This document shows, one piece after another, positions 1 through 6,500 of a stretch of DNA of 6,500 bases. Position numbers and translations under genes: made by a program. This stretch comes from Victivallales bacterium (GTDB taxonomy: Bacteria > Verrucomicrobiota > Lentisphaeria > Oligosphaerales > Lenti-02), in assembly GCA_018648945.1 (NCBI GenBank), contig JABGQJ010000287.1, positions 2,425-8,924 on the forward strand, written 5' to 3'. The notes under the pieces were generated by a model. It ran no database searches and was not told the origin of the DNA. It was given only the letters and a program-made list of their open reading frames with translations. The first letter of the stretch is position 1. Every line of letters starts with the position of its first letter.

Positions 1-800
1 TCGAGCAGATCCAGGCCCATCTCGATCAGATCCTCGATCACCGGGAGCATGGAGCCGTCGGTGTGGTAGCGGGTCTTCAGGCCCATGCTTCGGTAGGGCT
101 CGATGAGTCGCCGGTAGCGGGGCTTCACCAACTCGCGCCAGCGCTCGGGCGAGAAGAGCATGCCGTCCTGGCCAGCGATGTCGCCCGCACTCCAAATGAT
201 GTCGATGTCCTCACCGGCGGCCTCGATAGCGCGGGCCGTGAGTTCCTCCAGGAACGTGGTGACCTTCTCCAGCAGGAATTCGGCCATTTCGGGGGCGACG
301 ACCAAATCCATCAGGAACTGCTCGAACCCGCGCATGGCCCAAGCCGTCTCGATCAGGTTCCCCATGCTGTAGACGATGGCGTACTCCTCGGTGCGATTGA
401 GTTGGCTGATCTGTTCCTTCAGTTGGCTCACGTCGAACCAGTCCACCTCTGGCCAGGCGTGGTTGCGCAAGTCGTCCAGCCCCGTTGCGGTGGCCAGGGG
501 ATGGTAGACGACCTCGTTGTAGACCGCCGAGCCCACATCCACTGCCTGCCAGACCGTGCCCCAGACATCCGTGCTGCCACAACCGAACCCCAGCAACCCG
601 CTGAACTGTGTGGGCCCGACGTAGGTGGGCGCGACGTAGCGCATGTCCGAGCCCATGTGGAGGCGGACCTCCTCGTCGGTCTCCAGTCGGAGATGCTGCT
701 TGAGCTTGGTCCAGACTTCGGATGTCCCGAAGAAGTTCAGGGGAGGGCGGTCTGGCCGCTCGTGCGCCAATGCCGTCATCACTCGTTCACGCGATGTCAT
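1..800 (-). CDS. Uroporphyrinogen decarboxylase (URO-D) family protein, methyltransferase-like; 3' end cut by window
   Basis: The minus-strand frame is open from 800 to the window edge, giving 266 complete codons with no stop. The N-terminus MTSRERVMTALAHERPDRPP is the usual opening of the bacterial URO-D-like superfamily (PF01208), a TIM-barrel fold that includes UroD and corrinoid-dependent methyltransferases such as MtaA, MtbA and CmuA. The RQAGR motif expected near the N-terminus of true UroD, which helps bind the porphyrin, is absent, so a haem-pathway role is unlikely. Near the end of the visible part is Y-H246-T-D248-G, followed by a helix rich in Ile, Glu and Leu. This is where methyltransferase members carry a HxCG zinc motif; here Asp replaces Cys. 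No signal peptide is seen, so it is cytoplasmic. It is the second gene of an operon with 800-1282. About 80-100 residues are probably missing, judging by the usual family length. Family assignment is firm; substrate is unknown. Confidence 0.9.
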   Translation of the reverse strand, partial: MTSRERVMTALAHERPDRPPLNFFGTSEVWTKLKQHLRLETDEEVRLHMGSDMRYVAPTYVGPTQFSGLLGFGCGSTDVWGTVWQAVDVGSAVYNEVVYHPLATATGLDDLRNHAWPEVDWFDVSQLKEQISQLNRTEEYAIVYSMGNLIETAWAMRGFEQFLMDLVVAPEMAEFLLEKVTTFLEELTARAIEAAGEDIDIIWSAGDIAGQDGMLFSPERWRELVKPRYRRLIEPYRSMGLKTRYHTDGSMLPVIEDLIEMGLDLL

Positions 801-1282
801 CATGCCTCCTGGTCTGCAGGGAACGCTAGCTTCGTTTGGTCCTCCATCTCCTTCCTGAACCGCCGGAGTTCCCCGTACTGCGCGGCTCCACGCGGCATGT
901 CGAGGATCCGGTAGTAGCGATCTAGCAGTTCCCTGGTCGCCGCCTCGCCAACTACGGGATCGAGCCTGTGGATCTGCCGCAGGGCACTGACCCAGAGGCC
1001 GCCGCCGTCCCAATGCCCGAAACCAAGGCCACTCGCAGATCCCCCGCTGGTGCCGTCCCAGTCGTGCTTGCACGCCCCGCGCCTATACCGGGAAAGCCAC
1101 TCTGACAGGTCGTCGCCACCGATGCGATCCACTGTGGTCACGCGGTACCGTCTCTCCGTATGGTGCCACTTGCCACACCTTGCGCAGGTCGAGTCGCTGT
1201 AGGACCAACCAAACTGGCGCCCATTTTCAATGACCAACAGCAGAACGAGAAGCACGAGAGCAACTGTTCCCCAGATGCGCAT
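800..1282 (-). CDS. Membrane-anchored hypothetical protein with putative zinc-binding CxxC...CxH set
   Basis: This 160-residue protein is not one I can name. Residues 3-18 (Ile, Val, Leu, Ala rich) form one hydrophobic N-terminal segment, read as a membrane anchor or uncleaved signal. Right after it comes C33-x2-C36-G, with H40 and H41 close by, then C71-K-H73-D-W after a charged stretch, consistent with one zinc ribbon formed by C33, C36, C71 and H73. The remainder (about 75-160) is Gly/Trp rich at first and then helical, with a charged C-terminus. GGAGGAGG at 1288-1295 lies five bases before the ATG, a strong ribosome site that supports this start. It is the first gene of a two-gene operon, and its stop overlaps the start of the URO-D-like gene. 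Zinc binding is inferred from residue spacing only. It could instead be a redox-active Cys protein. That it is a real gene is well supported by the ribosome site and the coupling. Confidence 0.8.
   Translation of the reverse strand: MRIWGTVALVLLVLLLVIENGRQFGWSYSDSTCARCGKWHHTERRYRVTTVDRIGGDDLSEWLSRYRRGACKHDWDGTSGGSASGLGFGHWDGGGLWVSALRQIHRLDPVVGEAATRELLDRYYRILDMPRGAAQYGELRRFRKEMEDQTKLAFPADQEA
805..810 (-). promoter_or_regulatory. Ribosome binding site AGGAGG of the URO-D-like gene, inside the upstream gene
   Basis: AGGAGG on the minus strand sits within the last codons of the upstream gene. Two ATG codons follow in tandem, at 803 and at 800. The first is one base from the AGGAGG, too close for a good start; the second is four bases away and gives the family-typical MTSRERV. 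I therefore chose 800. The upstream stop TGA (802-800) overlaps either start (ATGA or TGATG), so reinitiation by the same ribosome is likely. Confidence 0.7.
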
Positions 1283-1626
1283 ATTCGCCTCCTCCGTATA
1301 GCTGGGTGTGCCAGAGAGGCCGTTCTACGCCGACCAGTAACGATAGTCGGGATTCGGCTCGGTGCCAATGTCCCGCTCAAGCTGGCGAAGGTGGTGGAGA
1401 TGGGTGTCCCCGACGTTTCACATGCCCACATGGTGCTCTCACGTCGTGCGCCTCCCGCTGACAGGCGGTCTTGACATAGTGCGCTCCGGCCTGGGCTCAA
1501 ACCGCCCCGCAGTGTACAGTGATGCAGAACGGAAAACAGATCTGGCATTCTCGCATGCCTCGCTCTGTGGCGTGGCCCTCTGTAGTTCCCTTGAGTCCAT
1601 TGCGAGCGTAGCCCACGGAGGAACCG
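1283..1626. other. Divergent intergenic region, 344 bp
   Basis: This separates the minus-strand operon from the plus-strand glycosidase and must hold promoters for both. It contains the candidate minus-strand promoter at 1340-1368, a coding-like 30-codon minus-strand tail at 1325-1417, and a small inverted repeat, GGCAT (1544-1548) and ATGCC (1555-1559) with a six-base loop, which could be a weak operator half-site pair. A perfect TTGACA lies at 1471-1476 on the plus strand, but no acceptable -10 follows. The downstream end carries the glycosidase ribosome site GGAGGA at 1617-1622. I see no RNA gene or terminator. Confidence 0.6.
1340..1368 (-). promoter_or_regulatory. Candidate sigma70-type promoter for the minus-strand operon
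   Basis: On the minus strand TTGGCA (1368-1363) is followed after exactly 17 bases by TATCGT (1345-1340), matching TTGACA at five of six and TATAAT at four of six positions. Transcription would begin near 1333, about 50 bases before the ATG at 1282. Such matches occur by chance, and the site overlaps a coding-like stretch (1325-1417), so this is a tentative call. Confidence 0.35.
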
Positions 1627-3630
1627 ATGAAGAGCATTGTTCTGGCTGTTGCCCTCTGCGGCGTGACTGTCCTGCCCCAGGTTGGCGGAGCGGAAGCCGG
1701 CGTCCGCAACGGCAGCATGGAGGGCGAAGCCGTTGATCACTCCGGCGGCAAGGGCCTGCTGGTGACACTGCCTGCGTGGACCCCCGTGAACGCCAAACCG
1801 GCCCGCGGCGATCGGCTCTCGGTCGAGAAGTCGGACCGACAAGGCGCCGGTCAGTGCCTGCGGATCAAGGGACATGCCACAGATGCAGGCGTCTACCAGA
1901 CCCTTGCCCCCCTGCAGAAGGGGACGACGTATCTGGTGTCGGCATGGATCAAACGGCTTTCCGGAACCCTCGAGATCGCGGCCTATCCCAAGGCCTGGGG
2001 TCCGCGACTTGCCGGCATGGTGGATGCTGACAGTGAGGGATGGACCCAGGTCAATCTGGGGCTGACACCGAGCGACGGCGGCATTCATCTCTACCTGGCC
2101 GCTTCCGGGCGTGGCGAGTTCCTGATTGATGACGTGCAGATCCGACAAGCCCCGGTCAAGGTCCGTGATCCCGAGCCGCTTCCCTACGACCTCAGCGACT
2201 CATGGCGCTACAGGACCCGGATCGAGAGCCAGGATGACAGAACGCGCGAGGTCCGGGTGCAGGTCGTCTCCGGCTCGTCGGGGCAGTCGGTGGTAACCAC
2301 GGTACAGGCGGCGACGGTGGCCCCGGGAGCGCCGGCCTCCGTCGAGTTCCGTCTGCCCTTCGCGCCCGTTGTCTCGCAGTATTCGCTCCGCCTGAGCGAT
2401 CCCGCGAGCGGAGAGCTACTTGGGGGCTCCGCCCTGATCGAGCAACTCAGGAGCCCGTGGCAGATTCGGTACCCCCACAAGAATGCCCTTTTCGCGAGTC
2501 TGGGGTATGCCTGGATGCTGGACATCAGGTTGCGGGATGCCACTGCAGAACTGCTCGGCTCACTGAGGGGCACTGCCCAGATCAGCGATCCGGCCGGCAA
2601 GATCCGCTACGAGCAGGCGTCCCGGACTGTGGCAGGCGCTCTGCAGATGCCGCTCTCCGCGAAGGCCCTTGTTCCGGGCAACTACCGCCTGTCCGTGGTG
2701 GTGAAGGATGGCGCGGGGAAGGCGGTCTACCAGGGGCACCGACCGTTGCGCGTCCTGCCTGCCGGTCCTCACGAGGTGGTCTGTGATGCAGCAGGCCGGG
2801 TCCGGATCGATGGTGTCCCGCATTTCCCGATCGGCATGTACTGGGTCTTCGCCAACCCCGCAGACTGGAAGCCTGGACCTGCCCGGAAGGATGCGGCGTT
2901 GCGGGAGATGCGTGAGTGCGGGATCACTGTCCTGCATAGCTACGCTTTCGAACACAGTGACGCAAACAACACCGACGAACAGGCTCTGGCGTACCTTGAT
3001 ATGGCTCAAGAGTTCGGCTTCCACGTGATGATGGGAATCCGGCGAGACTGGTACCAGCGGGAACGCTTTGATCTGGCGCGGATCGAGCGGCGCGTCCGCA
3101 GGCTCAAGGATCATCCGGCATTGCTGTGCTGGACGCTGTGGGACGAGCCCAATCTCGCGCCCAACTCCCATCCCCGGGTCAAGGCGATGTACGATCTCAT
3201 CGATCGCGTCGATCCGTATCATCCCGCCATGCCCGTGCTCGGCGGGGTGGATGGCGGGGTTTTCCGCGATTGCTCAGACGCCTTCTTCTTCTGCGCCTAC
3301 CCCGGTCCGGGCGCGTCCGGCAAGGTGACCGAACTGATGGCCCGGGCTCTCGATGCGGCTCCCACATTGCCCACATGGTACGTGGGGAGAGCCTACCAAT
3401 GGTCCCCGGGAAAGTTGCCCGGAGAAGAGGAGATGACGTCCTACTGGCGCCGGGCTCTGGACGGCGGTGCCCGAGCCATTTTCTGGTATAGCTACGGCGG
3501 CAGCGCGACGGGCTGGGACAGCGTGCGCAATACGGCGGAGCACTGGCAGGCGTTCAGACGCGCCAATCGGAGCCTGGCCGATACTGTGGGACGCCAGATG
3601 AAGGGCCACAAGCCCGCGGCCCAGCGGTGA
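1627..3630 (+). CDS. Secreted glycoside hydrolase-like protein: CBM4/9-type domain plus GH-A-like TIM barrel
   Basis: This 667-residue protein begins with a signal peptide (Lys2, hydrophobic 4-16, likely cut after A22-E-A24). Residues 25-180 look like a carbohydrate-binding jelly roll of the CBM4/9 type: an NGSMEG start, a YLVSAWIK strand in the middle and FLIDDVQI at the end. Residues 185-380 are two beta-sandwich units. The catalytic-type barrel starts at the VRIDGVPHFPIGMYW segment (392-406), as in GH2-like barrels. At strand 4 is W-D506-E507-P508-N509, the position of the GH-A acid/base Glu. Strand 8 is FWYSYGG (619-625). At strand 7, P-T-W-Y-V-G-R-A-Y-Q-W (582-592), the expected nucleophile Glu is missing. 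GGAGGA at 1617-1622 fixes the start. It probably acts on glycans in the periplasm or outside the cell; no substrate can be given. Fold call is good; hydrolase activity is less certain. Confidence 0.88.
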   Translation: MKSIVLAVALCGVTVLPQVGGAEAGVRNGSMEGEAVDHSGGKGLLVTLPAWTPVNAKPARGDRLSVEKSDRQGAGQCLRIKGHATDAGVYQTLAPLQKGTTYLVSAWIKRLSGTLEIAAYPKAWGPRLAGMVDADSEGWTQVNLGLTPSDGGIHLYLAASGRGEFLIDDVQIRQAPVKVRDPEPLPYDLSDSWRYRTRIESQDDRTREVRVQVVSGSSGQSVVTTVQAATVAPGAPASVEFRLPFAPVVSQYSLRLSDPASGELLGGSALIEQLRSPWQIRYPHKNALFASLGYAWMLDIRLRDATAELLGSLRGTAQISDPAGKIRYEQASRTVAGALQMPLSAKALVPGNYRLSVVVKDGAGKAVYQGHRPLRVLPAGPHEVVCDAAGRVRIDGVPHFPIGMYWVFANPADWKPGPARKDAALREMRECGITVLHSYAFEHSDANNTDEQALAYLDMAQEFGFHVMMGIRRDWYQRERFDLARIERRVRRLKDHPALLCWTLWDEPNLAPNSHPRVKAMYDLIDRVDPYHPAMPVLGGVDGGVFRDCSDAFFFCAYPGPGASGKVTELMARALDAAPTLPTWYVGRAYQWSPGKLPGEEEMTSYWRRALDGGARAIFWYSYGGSATGWDSVRNTAEHWQAFRRANRSLADTVGRQMKGHKPAAQR

Positions 3631-3753
3631 CCTCTCCCCAGTCTCTCCGCTCAACGGTCCATCCACGCGGACGGCTTCTCCCATGAGGTCAAGCCCGATG
3701 CTTCCCCGTGCGCCCTTCTCGTGCCCGACGCCCGCCCGCCCAGCGCTGGCCGT

Positions 3754-3812
3754 GTCCATGCTGTCCATCGTCCATCCCGTCCATGCGCCGCAGGCAGGTC
3801 CATGCCGTCCAT
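3754..3812. repeat. GTCCAT short tandem repeat, six units
   Basis: GTCCAT begins at 3754, 3763, 3770, 3779, 3798 and 3807. Most units are spaced nine bases apart as GTCCAT plus three variable bases (GCT, CCC, GCC and so on); one spacing is seven and one is nineteen. A seventh copy stands alone at 3657. Read on the minus strand the unit is ATGGAC, which yields Met-Asp-Gly runs in a meaningless open frame. Similar intergenic GTCCAT arrays are, from memory, frequent in some PVC-group genomes. Function is unknown; candidates are replication-slippage repeat DNA or a multi-site protein-binding region. Confidence 0.75.
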
Positions 3813-3997
3813 GGCCTCGCCATCCCGACCCCAGAGAGGAACGGAACGCAGAATGACCCCACCGCGATCTCTATATTGCCATGGAGCACATCACTCACTC
3901 CCCTCCACCCGTCCCGTGACTCGGGCTGGAACTGGCTGGAAGAGGACTGTGGTCTGGATCTGAGGCGTTGATCTCATCAGGTCGCGCGGTACGTTTG

Positions 3998-4013
3998 GAG
4001 CAACCGGTTGCTC
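3998..4013. promoter_or_regulatory. LacI-family-like operator, perfect 16-bp palindrome
   Basis: GAGCAACCGGTTGCTC is identical to its own reverse complement, and the core GCAACCGGTTGC matches the general LacI/GalR operator pattern with a central CG and AA/TT flanks. It lies 47 bases before the ATG at 4061, within the likely promoter zone; AATACT at 4014-4019, directly next to it, could be a poor -10. A repressor here would make the downstream glycosidase lipoprotein sugar-inducible. No LacI-type gene is in the window, so the regulator is inferred. Confidence 0.6.
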
Positions 4014-4060
4014 AATACTGCGAGTGGCGATCAGGGCGAAGTTGCACATGGGGTGGTGAC

Positions 4061-6500
4061 ATGATGGCGAGATGGCATTGCGTATTCCTGGCGTGTTTGC
4101 TTGGGTCTCTGTTCACGGGCTGCCAGTCACTGGTCCCCGCCCCCACCACGGTCGCGCTGGCTCGGTTTGACTCGCCTGGCGCACTGGAGCCGTGGACCGT
4201 GCGTCCCTCGGACCCACCGACGGTCTTCGAACCGGCAAGCTGGCCAGGACGGCAGGAAGGGACGTGCCTGAGAATGGTGTTCCCTCCCACCGAACGGACG
4301 GGGTCGCGTTGGCCCGCTGCCATCCTGGCAGGCGAGGCGATCCCAATCCGTGACTGGCGTGGTTTCGAGGCTGTGGAGCTTGAGATCTGGAGCGGTTTCG
4401 ACGAGGCCGCATTCAAGCAGGAGAGCGCTGAGTTCTACCTCCATTTCCGGGACACGGACCATCGCCGTGCCAGTTGCTCGAAACCGGACCTGCGACGCGG
4501 TCGGCAGACCTTGCGGCTGCCGCTTCCCCGCGAGGCGATCGACTGGCAACATGTCGATGAAGTGCATTTCGTCATGCAGGATCCCGAAGCGATGTCCGAA
4601 GTGTGGGTGAACGGACTACGGCTTGTCCCCCGTGACCTGCTGTCGCTCCAAGGGGAGATGCGGCGCACCTGGCGCAAGCTCAGGCAGGACCTGCCGCCGG
4701 ATCTGTTCGCCGACCTGCCACCGACGATGCAGGACGACTGGCACCAGCTTGGGCGGACGGTTGATCAGGCGCTCTCCCTGCCTCTCTCCCTGCCCGGAAA
4801 CGGCGTGGCCGGTGCTGCAGCCTGGTCTGCGGCCGCCGCGCAACTGGATCACGCCAAAGTCGTCCTGGAGACGCTCCGACAACGGGTCCCGACGCTCCAC
4901 TTCGTTGCCGGGTCGGCGGGCAGGCCGTTCGCCTGGAACTGGGCTCTCAGCACCGAGAAGATTCTGCGTACGCGTCTGGAATCCCTGCCACAGGCCAGGC
5001 CGGTGATCGAGTTGGCGAGGAATGAGGCAGAGGCCATTCAGCTTGCCGTGATGCCGATGCAGGATCTGTCGGACGTGCGCGTTGCCCTGGTGGATGCGTT
5101 CGTCGCGGACAGCGGCGGGACGATTGGCCCAGAGCACGTGTCGATCGCGCCGGTGGGATATGTCAAAACCGCGAAACCGCCGTATCCGGTGTCGAGCGTT
5201 GGTTGGTGGCCCGACCCAATCCTGACCGATGTCGCTGCAGTTGACTTGGCTGCACATGCATGGCAACCATTCTGGGTCGAGGTGAGCGCGCCCGCCGATC
5301 AACCTGCCGGAATCTACCGAGGGAGCATCGAGATCACCGCTCGCGGCATCCCACCCACTCGCGTGCCGTTGGCGGTCAGGGTGTGGGATTTCGCCTTGGC
5401 CGATGGTTCGGTGCTGCCGGTGGCGTTTGCCTTCATCAACGAACAGGATGCCAGAATCCCCTCGGTCTACTTCGATGATCCAGAGGTGAGCCGGGGCTGG
5501 ACCGAGGCCTACCGCAAACGGTTGTCGGCGCAGGAGATCGAGGATCCCCGCGTGCGACGTTGCCTGGAGATCCGAGACCAGTTCGCCGAGATCATGTTCG
5601 AGCATCGGCTCAGTCCCGACCGCATCTACCGGGCCGATCCGCCCACCCCCAAGCAGGCCATCGAATGGCGACGTCGTGGTGCCTCGCGATTCTGCATCCT
5701 CCACGTCGGCTCGCTGCCATCGCTGAAGAAGGGGCAGCCCTATCCAGCAGAGCGCACCAAGAAGATCCTGGCGACTCTGGAGAAGGTCATCCCGGAGTAC
5801 GAGAAGGCCGGTGTCCTGGACATGGCCTATATCTACTGCTTTGACGAGGTCCGGGGAAACCAGTTTGCCGCGATGCGCGACGTGCTTGGCCAGATCAAGC
5901 GGCGCTGGCCTGGCATCCCCATCGTTACCACCGCCCGCGACATGACGTTTGGCGTCGATTCCGGGCTGGATGAGGTCATTGACGTGTGGACTCCACTCAC
6001 GCCCGACTACGCCGCCCGTGCCGACGCTCGGCAGGCGGCACGAGAGCGGGGACGGCAGGTTTGGTGGTACGTGTGCTGCGGCCCGCACCCCCCCTATGCC
6101 AACTTCTTCATCGAGTGCTCGGGCACCGAACACCGCCTGCTCCCCGGACTCATGGCCTACAAGATGGACTGCGAGGGATTCCTCTACTATGGCATGGCCA
6201 CTTGGCGCAAGTACCACCGCCGGGCGGACGGCAGCTGGGACAAGTCGTTCCGCACCCAGCCCATGCGGGGCGCGCCCCTGACCGATTGGGCAGCCCGTTC
6301 CTATAAGGGCTACAACGGGGACGGCAATTTCATCTACCCGCGCCCTGACGGCCCGGTGCCCAGTACCCGACTCAAGAACCTGCGCGACGGTCTCGAAGAC
6401 TACATGTTCGCCAGCATGCTCGAACGCGCCTTGGGTACGGTGGAGCGTGGGGAGGCGGACATGTCCAGACGGTGGTGCCGGCAGGCCCGGGAAGCACTGG
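4061..6500 (+). CDS. Putative lipoprotein glycoside hydrolase-like protein with DUF4091; 3' end cut by window
   Basis: The frame is open from 4061 to the window edge, 813 complete codons. The N-terminus is a short hydrophobic signal ending in L-F-T-G-C21, a reasonable though not perfect lipobox (Phe at -3), so the product is probably lipid-anchored. Residues 30-190 look like a jelly-roll carbohydrate-binding domain, and 190-280 is a charged helical linker. Residues 285-450 form a beta-sandwich with W382-W-P-D-P386, QPFWVEV (402-408) and PAGIYRG (415-421), a pattern known from DUF4091 glycosidases. A barrel-like region follows, with Y592-C-F-D595-E596 as possible catalytic acids and W668-W-Y-V-C-C-G-P-H676 downstream. 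LKNLRDGLEDYMF (771-783) is the DUF4091 signature, so few residues are likely missing. The ribosome site is weak (GGTGG, 4052-4056); its distance to ATG 4064 (seven bases) is as good as or better than to 4061, so the start may be three bases later. Enzyme activity and substrate are inferred, not known. Confidence 0.88.
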   Translation, partial: MMARWHCVFLACLLGSLFTGCQSLVPAPTTVALARFDSPGALEPWTVRPSDPPTVFEPASWPGRQEGTCLRMVFPPTERTGSRWPAAILAGEAIPIRDWRGFEAVELEIWSGFDEAAFKQESAEFYLHFRDTDHRRASCSKPDLRRGRQTLRLPLPREAIDWQHVDEVHFVMQDPEAMSEVWVNGLRLVPRDLLSLQGEMRRTWRKLRQDLPPDLFADLPPTMQDDWHQLGRTVDQALSLPLSLPGNGVAGAAAWSAAAAQLDHAKVVLETLRQRVPTLHFVAGSAGRPFAWNWALSTEKILRTRLESLPQARPVIELARNEAEAIQLAVMPMQDLSDVRVALVDAFVADSGGTIGPEHVSIAPVGYVKTAKPPYPVSSVGWWPDPILTDVAAVDLAAHAWQPFWVEVSAPADQPAGIYRGSIEITARGIPPTRVPLAVRVWDFALADGSVLPVAFAFINEQDARIPSVYFDDPEVSRGWTEAYRKRLSAQEIEDPRVRRCLEIRDQFAEIMFEHRLSPDRIYRADPPTPKQAIEWRRRGASRFCILHVGSLPSLKKGQPYPAERTKKILATLEKVIPEYEKAGVLDMAYIYCFDEVRGNQFAAMRDVLGQIKRRWPGIPIVTTARDMTFGVDSGLDEVIDVWTPLTPDYAARADARQAARERGRQVWWYVCCGPHPPYANFFIECSGTEHRLLPGLMAYKMDCEGFLYYGMATWRKYHRRADGSWDKSFRTQPMRGAPLTDWAARSYKGYNGDGNFIYPRPDGPVPSTRLKNLRDGLEDYMFASMLERALGTVERGEADMSRRWCRQAREAL

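Larger units (their letters stand above)
3631..4060. other. Intergenic region, 430 bp, with repeat and operator-like palindrome
   Basis: No credible gene was found. Short open frames here encode Arg/Pro/Ser-rich peptides without ribosome sites, typical of non-coding GC-rich DNA. The stretch holds a cluster of GTCCAT units (3754-3812, plus an isolated one at 3657-3662), a TATATT at 3872-3877 without a matching -35, a short inverted repeat TGATCTCATCA at 3969-3979, and a perfect 16-bp palindrome at 3998-4013. No strong GC hairpin with a T-run was seen after the stop at 3630, so the glycosidase transcript may end by another mechanism. Its length and the operator suggest that the next gene has its own promoter. 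Confidence 0.65.

Noticed and set aside
63..914. 283-codon plus-strand open frame
   Set aside because: It is the antisense shadow of the URO-D-like gene and runs across the boundary into the next minus-strand gene. It shows no family motif or ribosome site.
1471..1476. TTGACA as -35 of the secreted glycosidase gene
   Set aside because: At 16-18 bases downstream only GC-rich hexamers such as GGCTCA are found, so no acceptable -10 supports a sigma70 promoter here.
1138..2148. 336-codon minus-strand open frame
   Set aside because: It overlaps both the membrane protein in another frame and the signal peptide and binding domain of the secreted glycosidase. The translation has no recognisable motif.
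3631..3720. Intrinsic terminator after the secreted glycosidase
   Set aside because: Only a four-base GTCC/GGAC pairing is visible and no T-run follows, so no terminator can be supported.
3708..3971. Small plus-strand gene of 87 codons
   Set aside because: The peptide is Arg/Pro/Ser rich, runs through the GTCCAT repeat, has no ribosome site, and overlaps equally open frames in other phases.
4616..6217. 533-codon open frame on the minus strand
   Set aside because: It lies antisense to the DUF4091 lipoprotein, whose domain motifs are clear. The antisense product is rich in Arg, Gly, His and Asp with no recognisable motif; long antisense frames are expected at this GC content.

Overview
GC-rich bacterial DNA with dense coding, long antisense open frames caused by base composition, and strong GGAGG-type ribosome binding sites. 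The gene content is a carbohydrate-foraging type: a secreted multidomain glycosidase, a surface lipoprotein glycosidase with a DUF4091 tail, and a divergent uroporphyrinogen-decarboxylase-like (methyltransferase-type) gene. Together with a GTCCAT short tandem repeat in an intergenic region, this resembles genomes of the PVC superphylum (Planctomycetota, Lentisphaerota, Kiritimatiellota) or allied groups such as Armatimonadota or Hydrogenedentota. No rRNA or marker gene is present, so the taxonomy is inference.

Layout. Positions 1-1282 are a minus-strand operon of two genes: a membrane-anchored protein with a putative zinc-binding Cys/His set (800-1282), translationally coupled by overlapping stop and start codons to a URO-D family protein (1-800, C-terminus cut off by the window edge). 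A 344-bp divergent intergenic region (1283-1626) follows. It holds a candidate minus-strand promoter and a 30-codon coding-like tail with no start. Positions 1627-3630 encode a secreted 667-residue protein: signal peptide, CBM4/9-like jelly roll, beta-sandwich linker and a GH-A-like TIM barrel. A 430-bp gap (3631-4060) contains the GTCCAT repeat and, close to the next gene, a perfect 16-bp palindrome that looks like a LacI-family operator. From 4061 to the window end runs a putative lipoprotein with a jelly-roll domain, a beta-sandwich, a glycosidase-like barrel and a DUF4091 signature; its last residues lie beyond the window.

How the parts may work together (inference): the two plus-strand products are exported and probably act on an external glycan, the second anchored to a membrane and possibly induced by a sugar through a LacI-type repressor. 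The URO-D-like protein is cytoplasmic. It lacks the N-terminal signature of haem-pathway UroD and more likely belongs to the corrinoid-linked methyltransferase side of that superfamily, so a role in handling methylated compounds is possible but unproven. I saw no CRISPR array, RNA gene, insertion sequence or phage gene, and no convincing intrinsic terminator.
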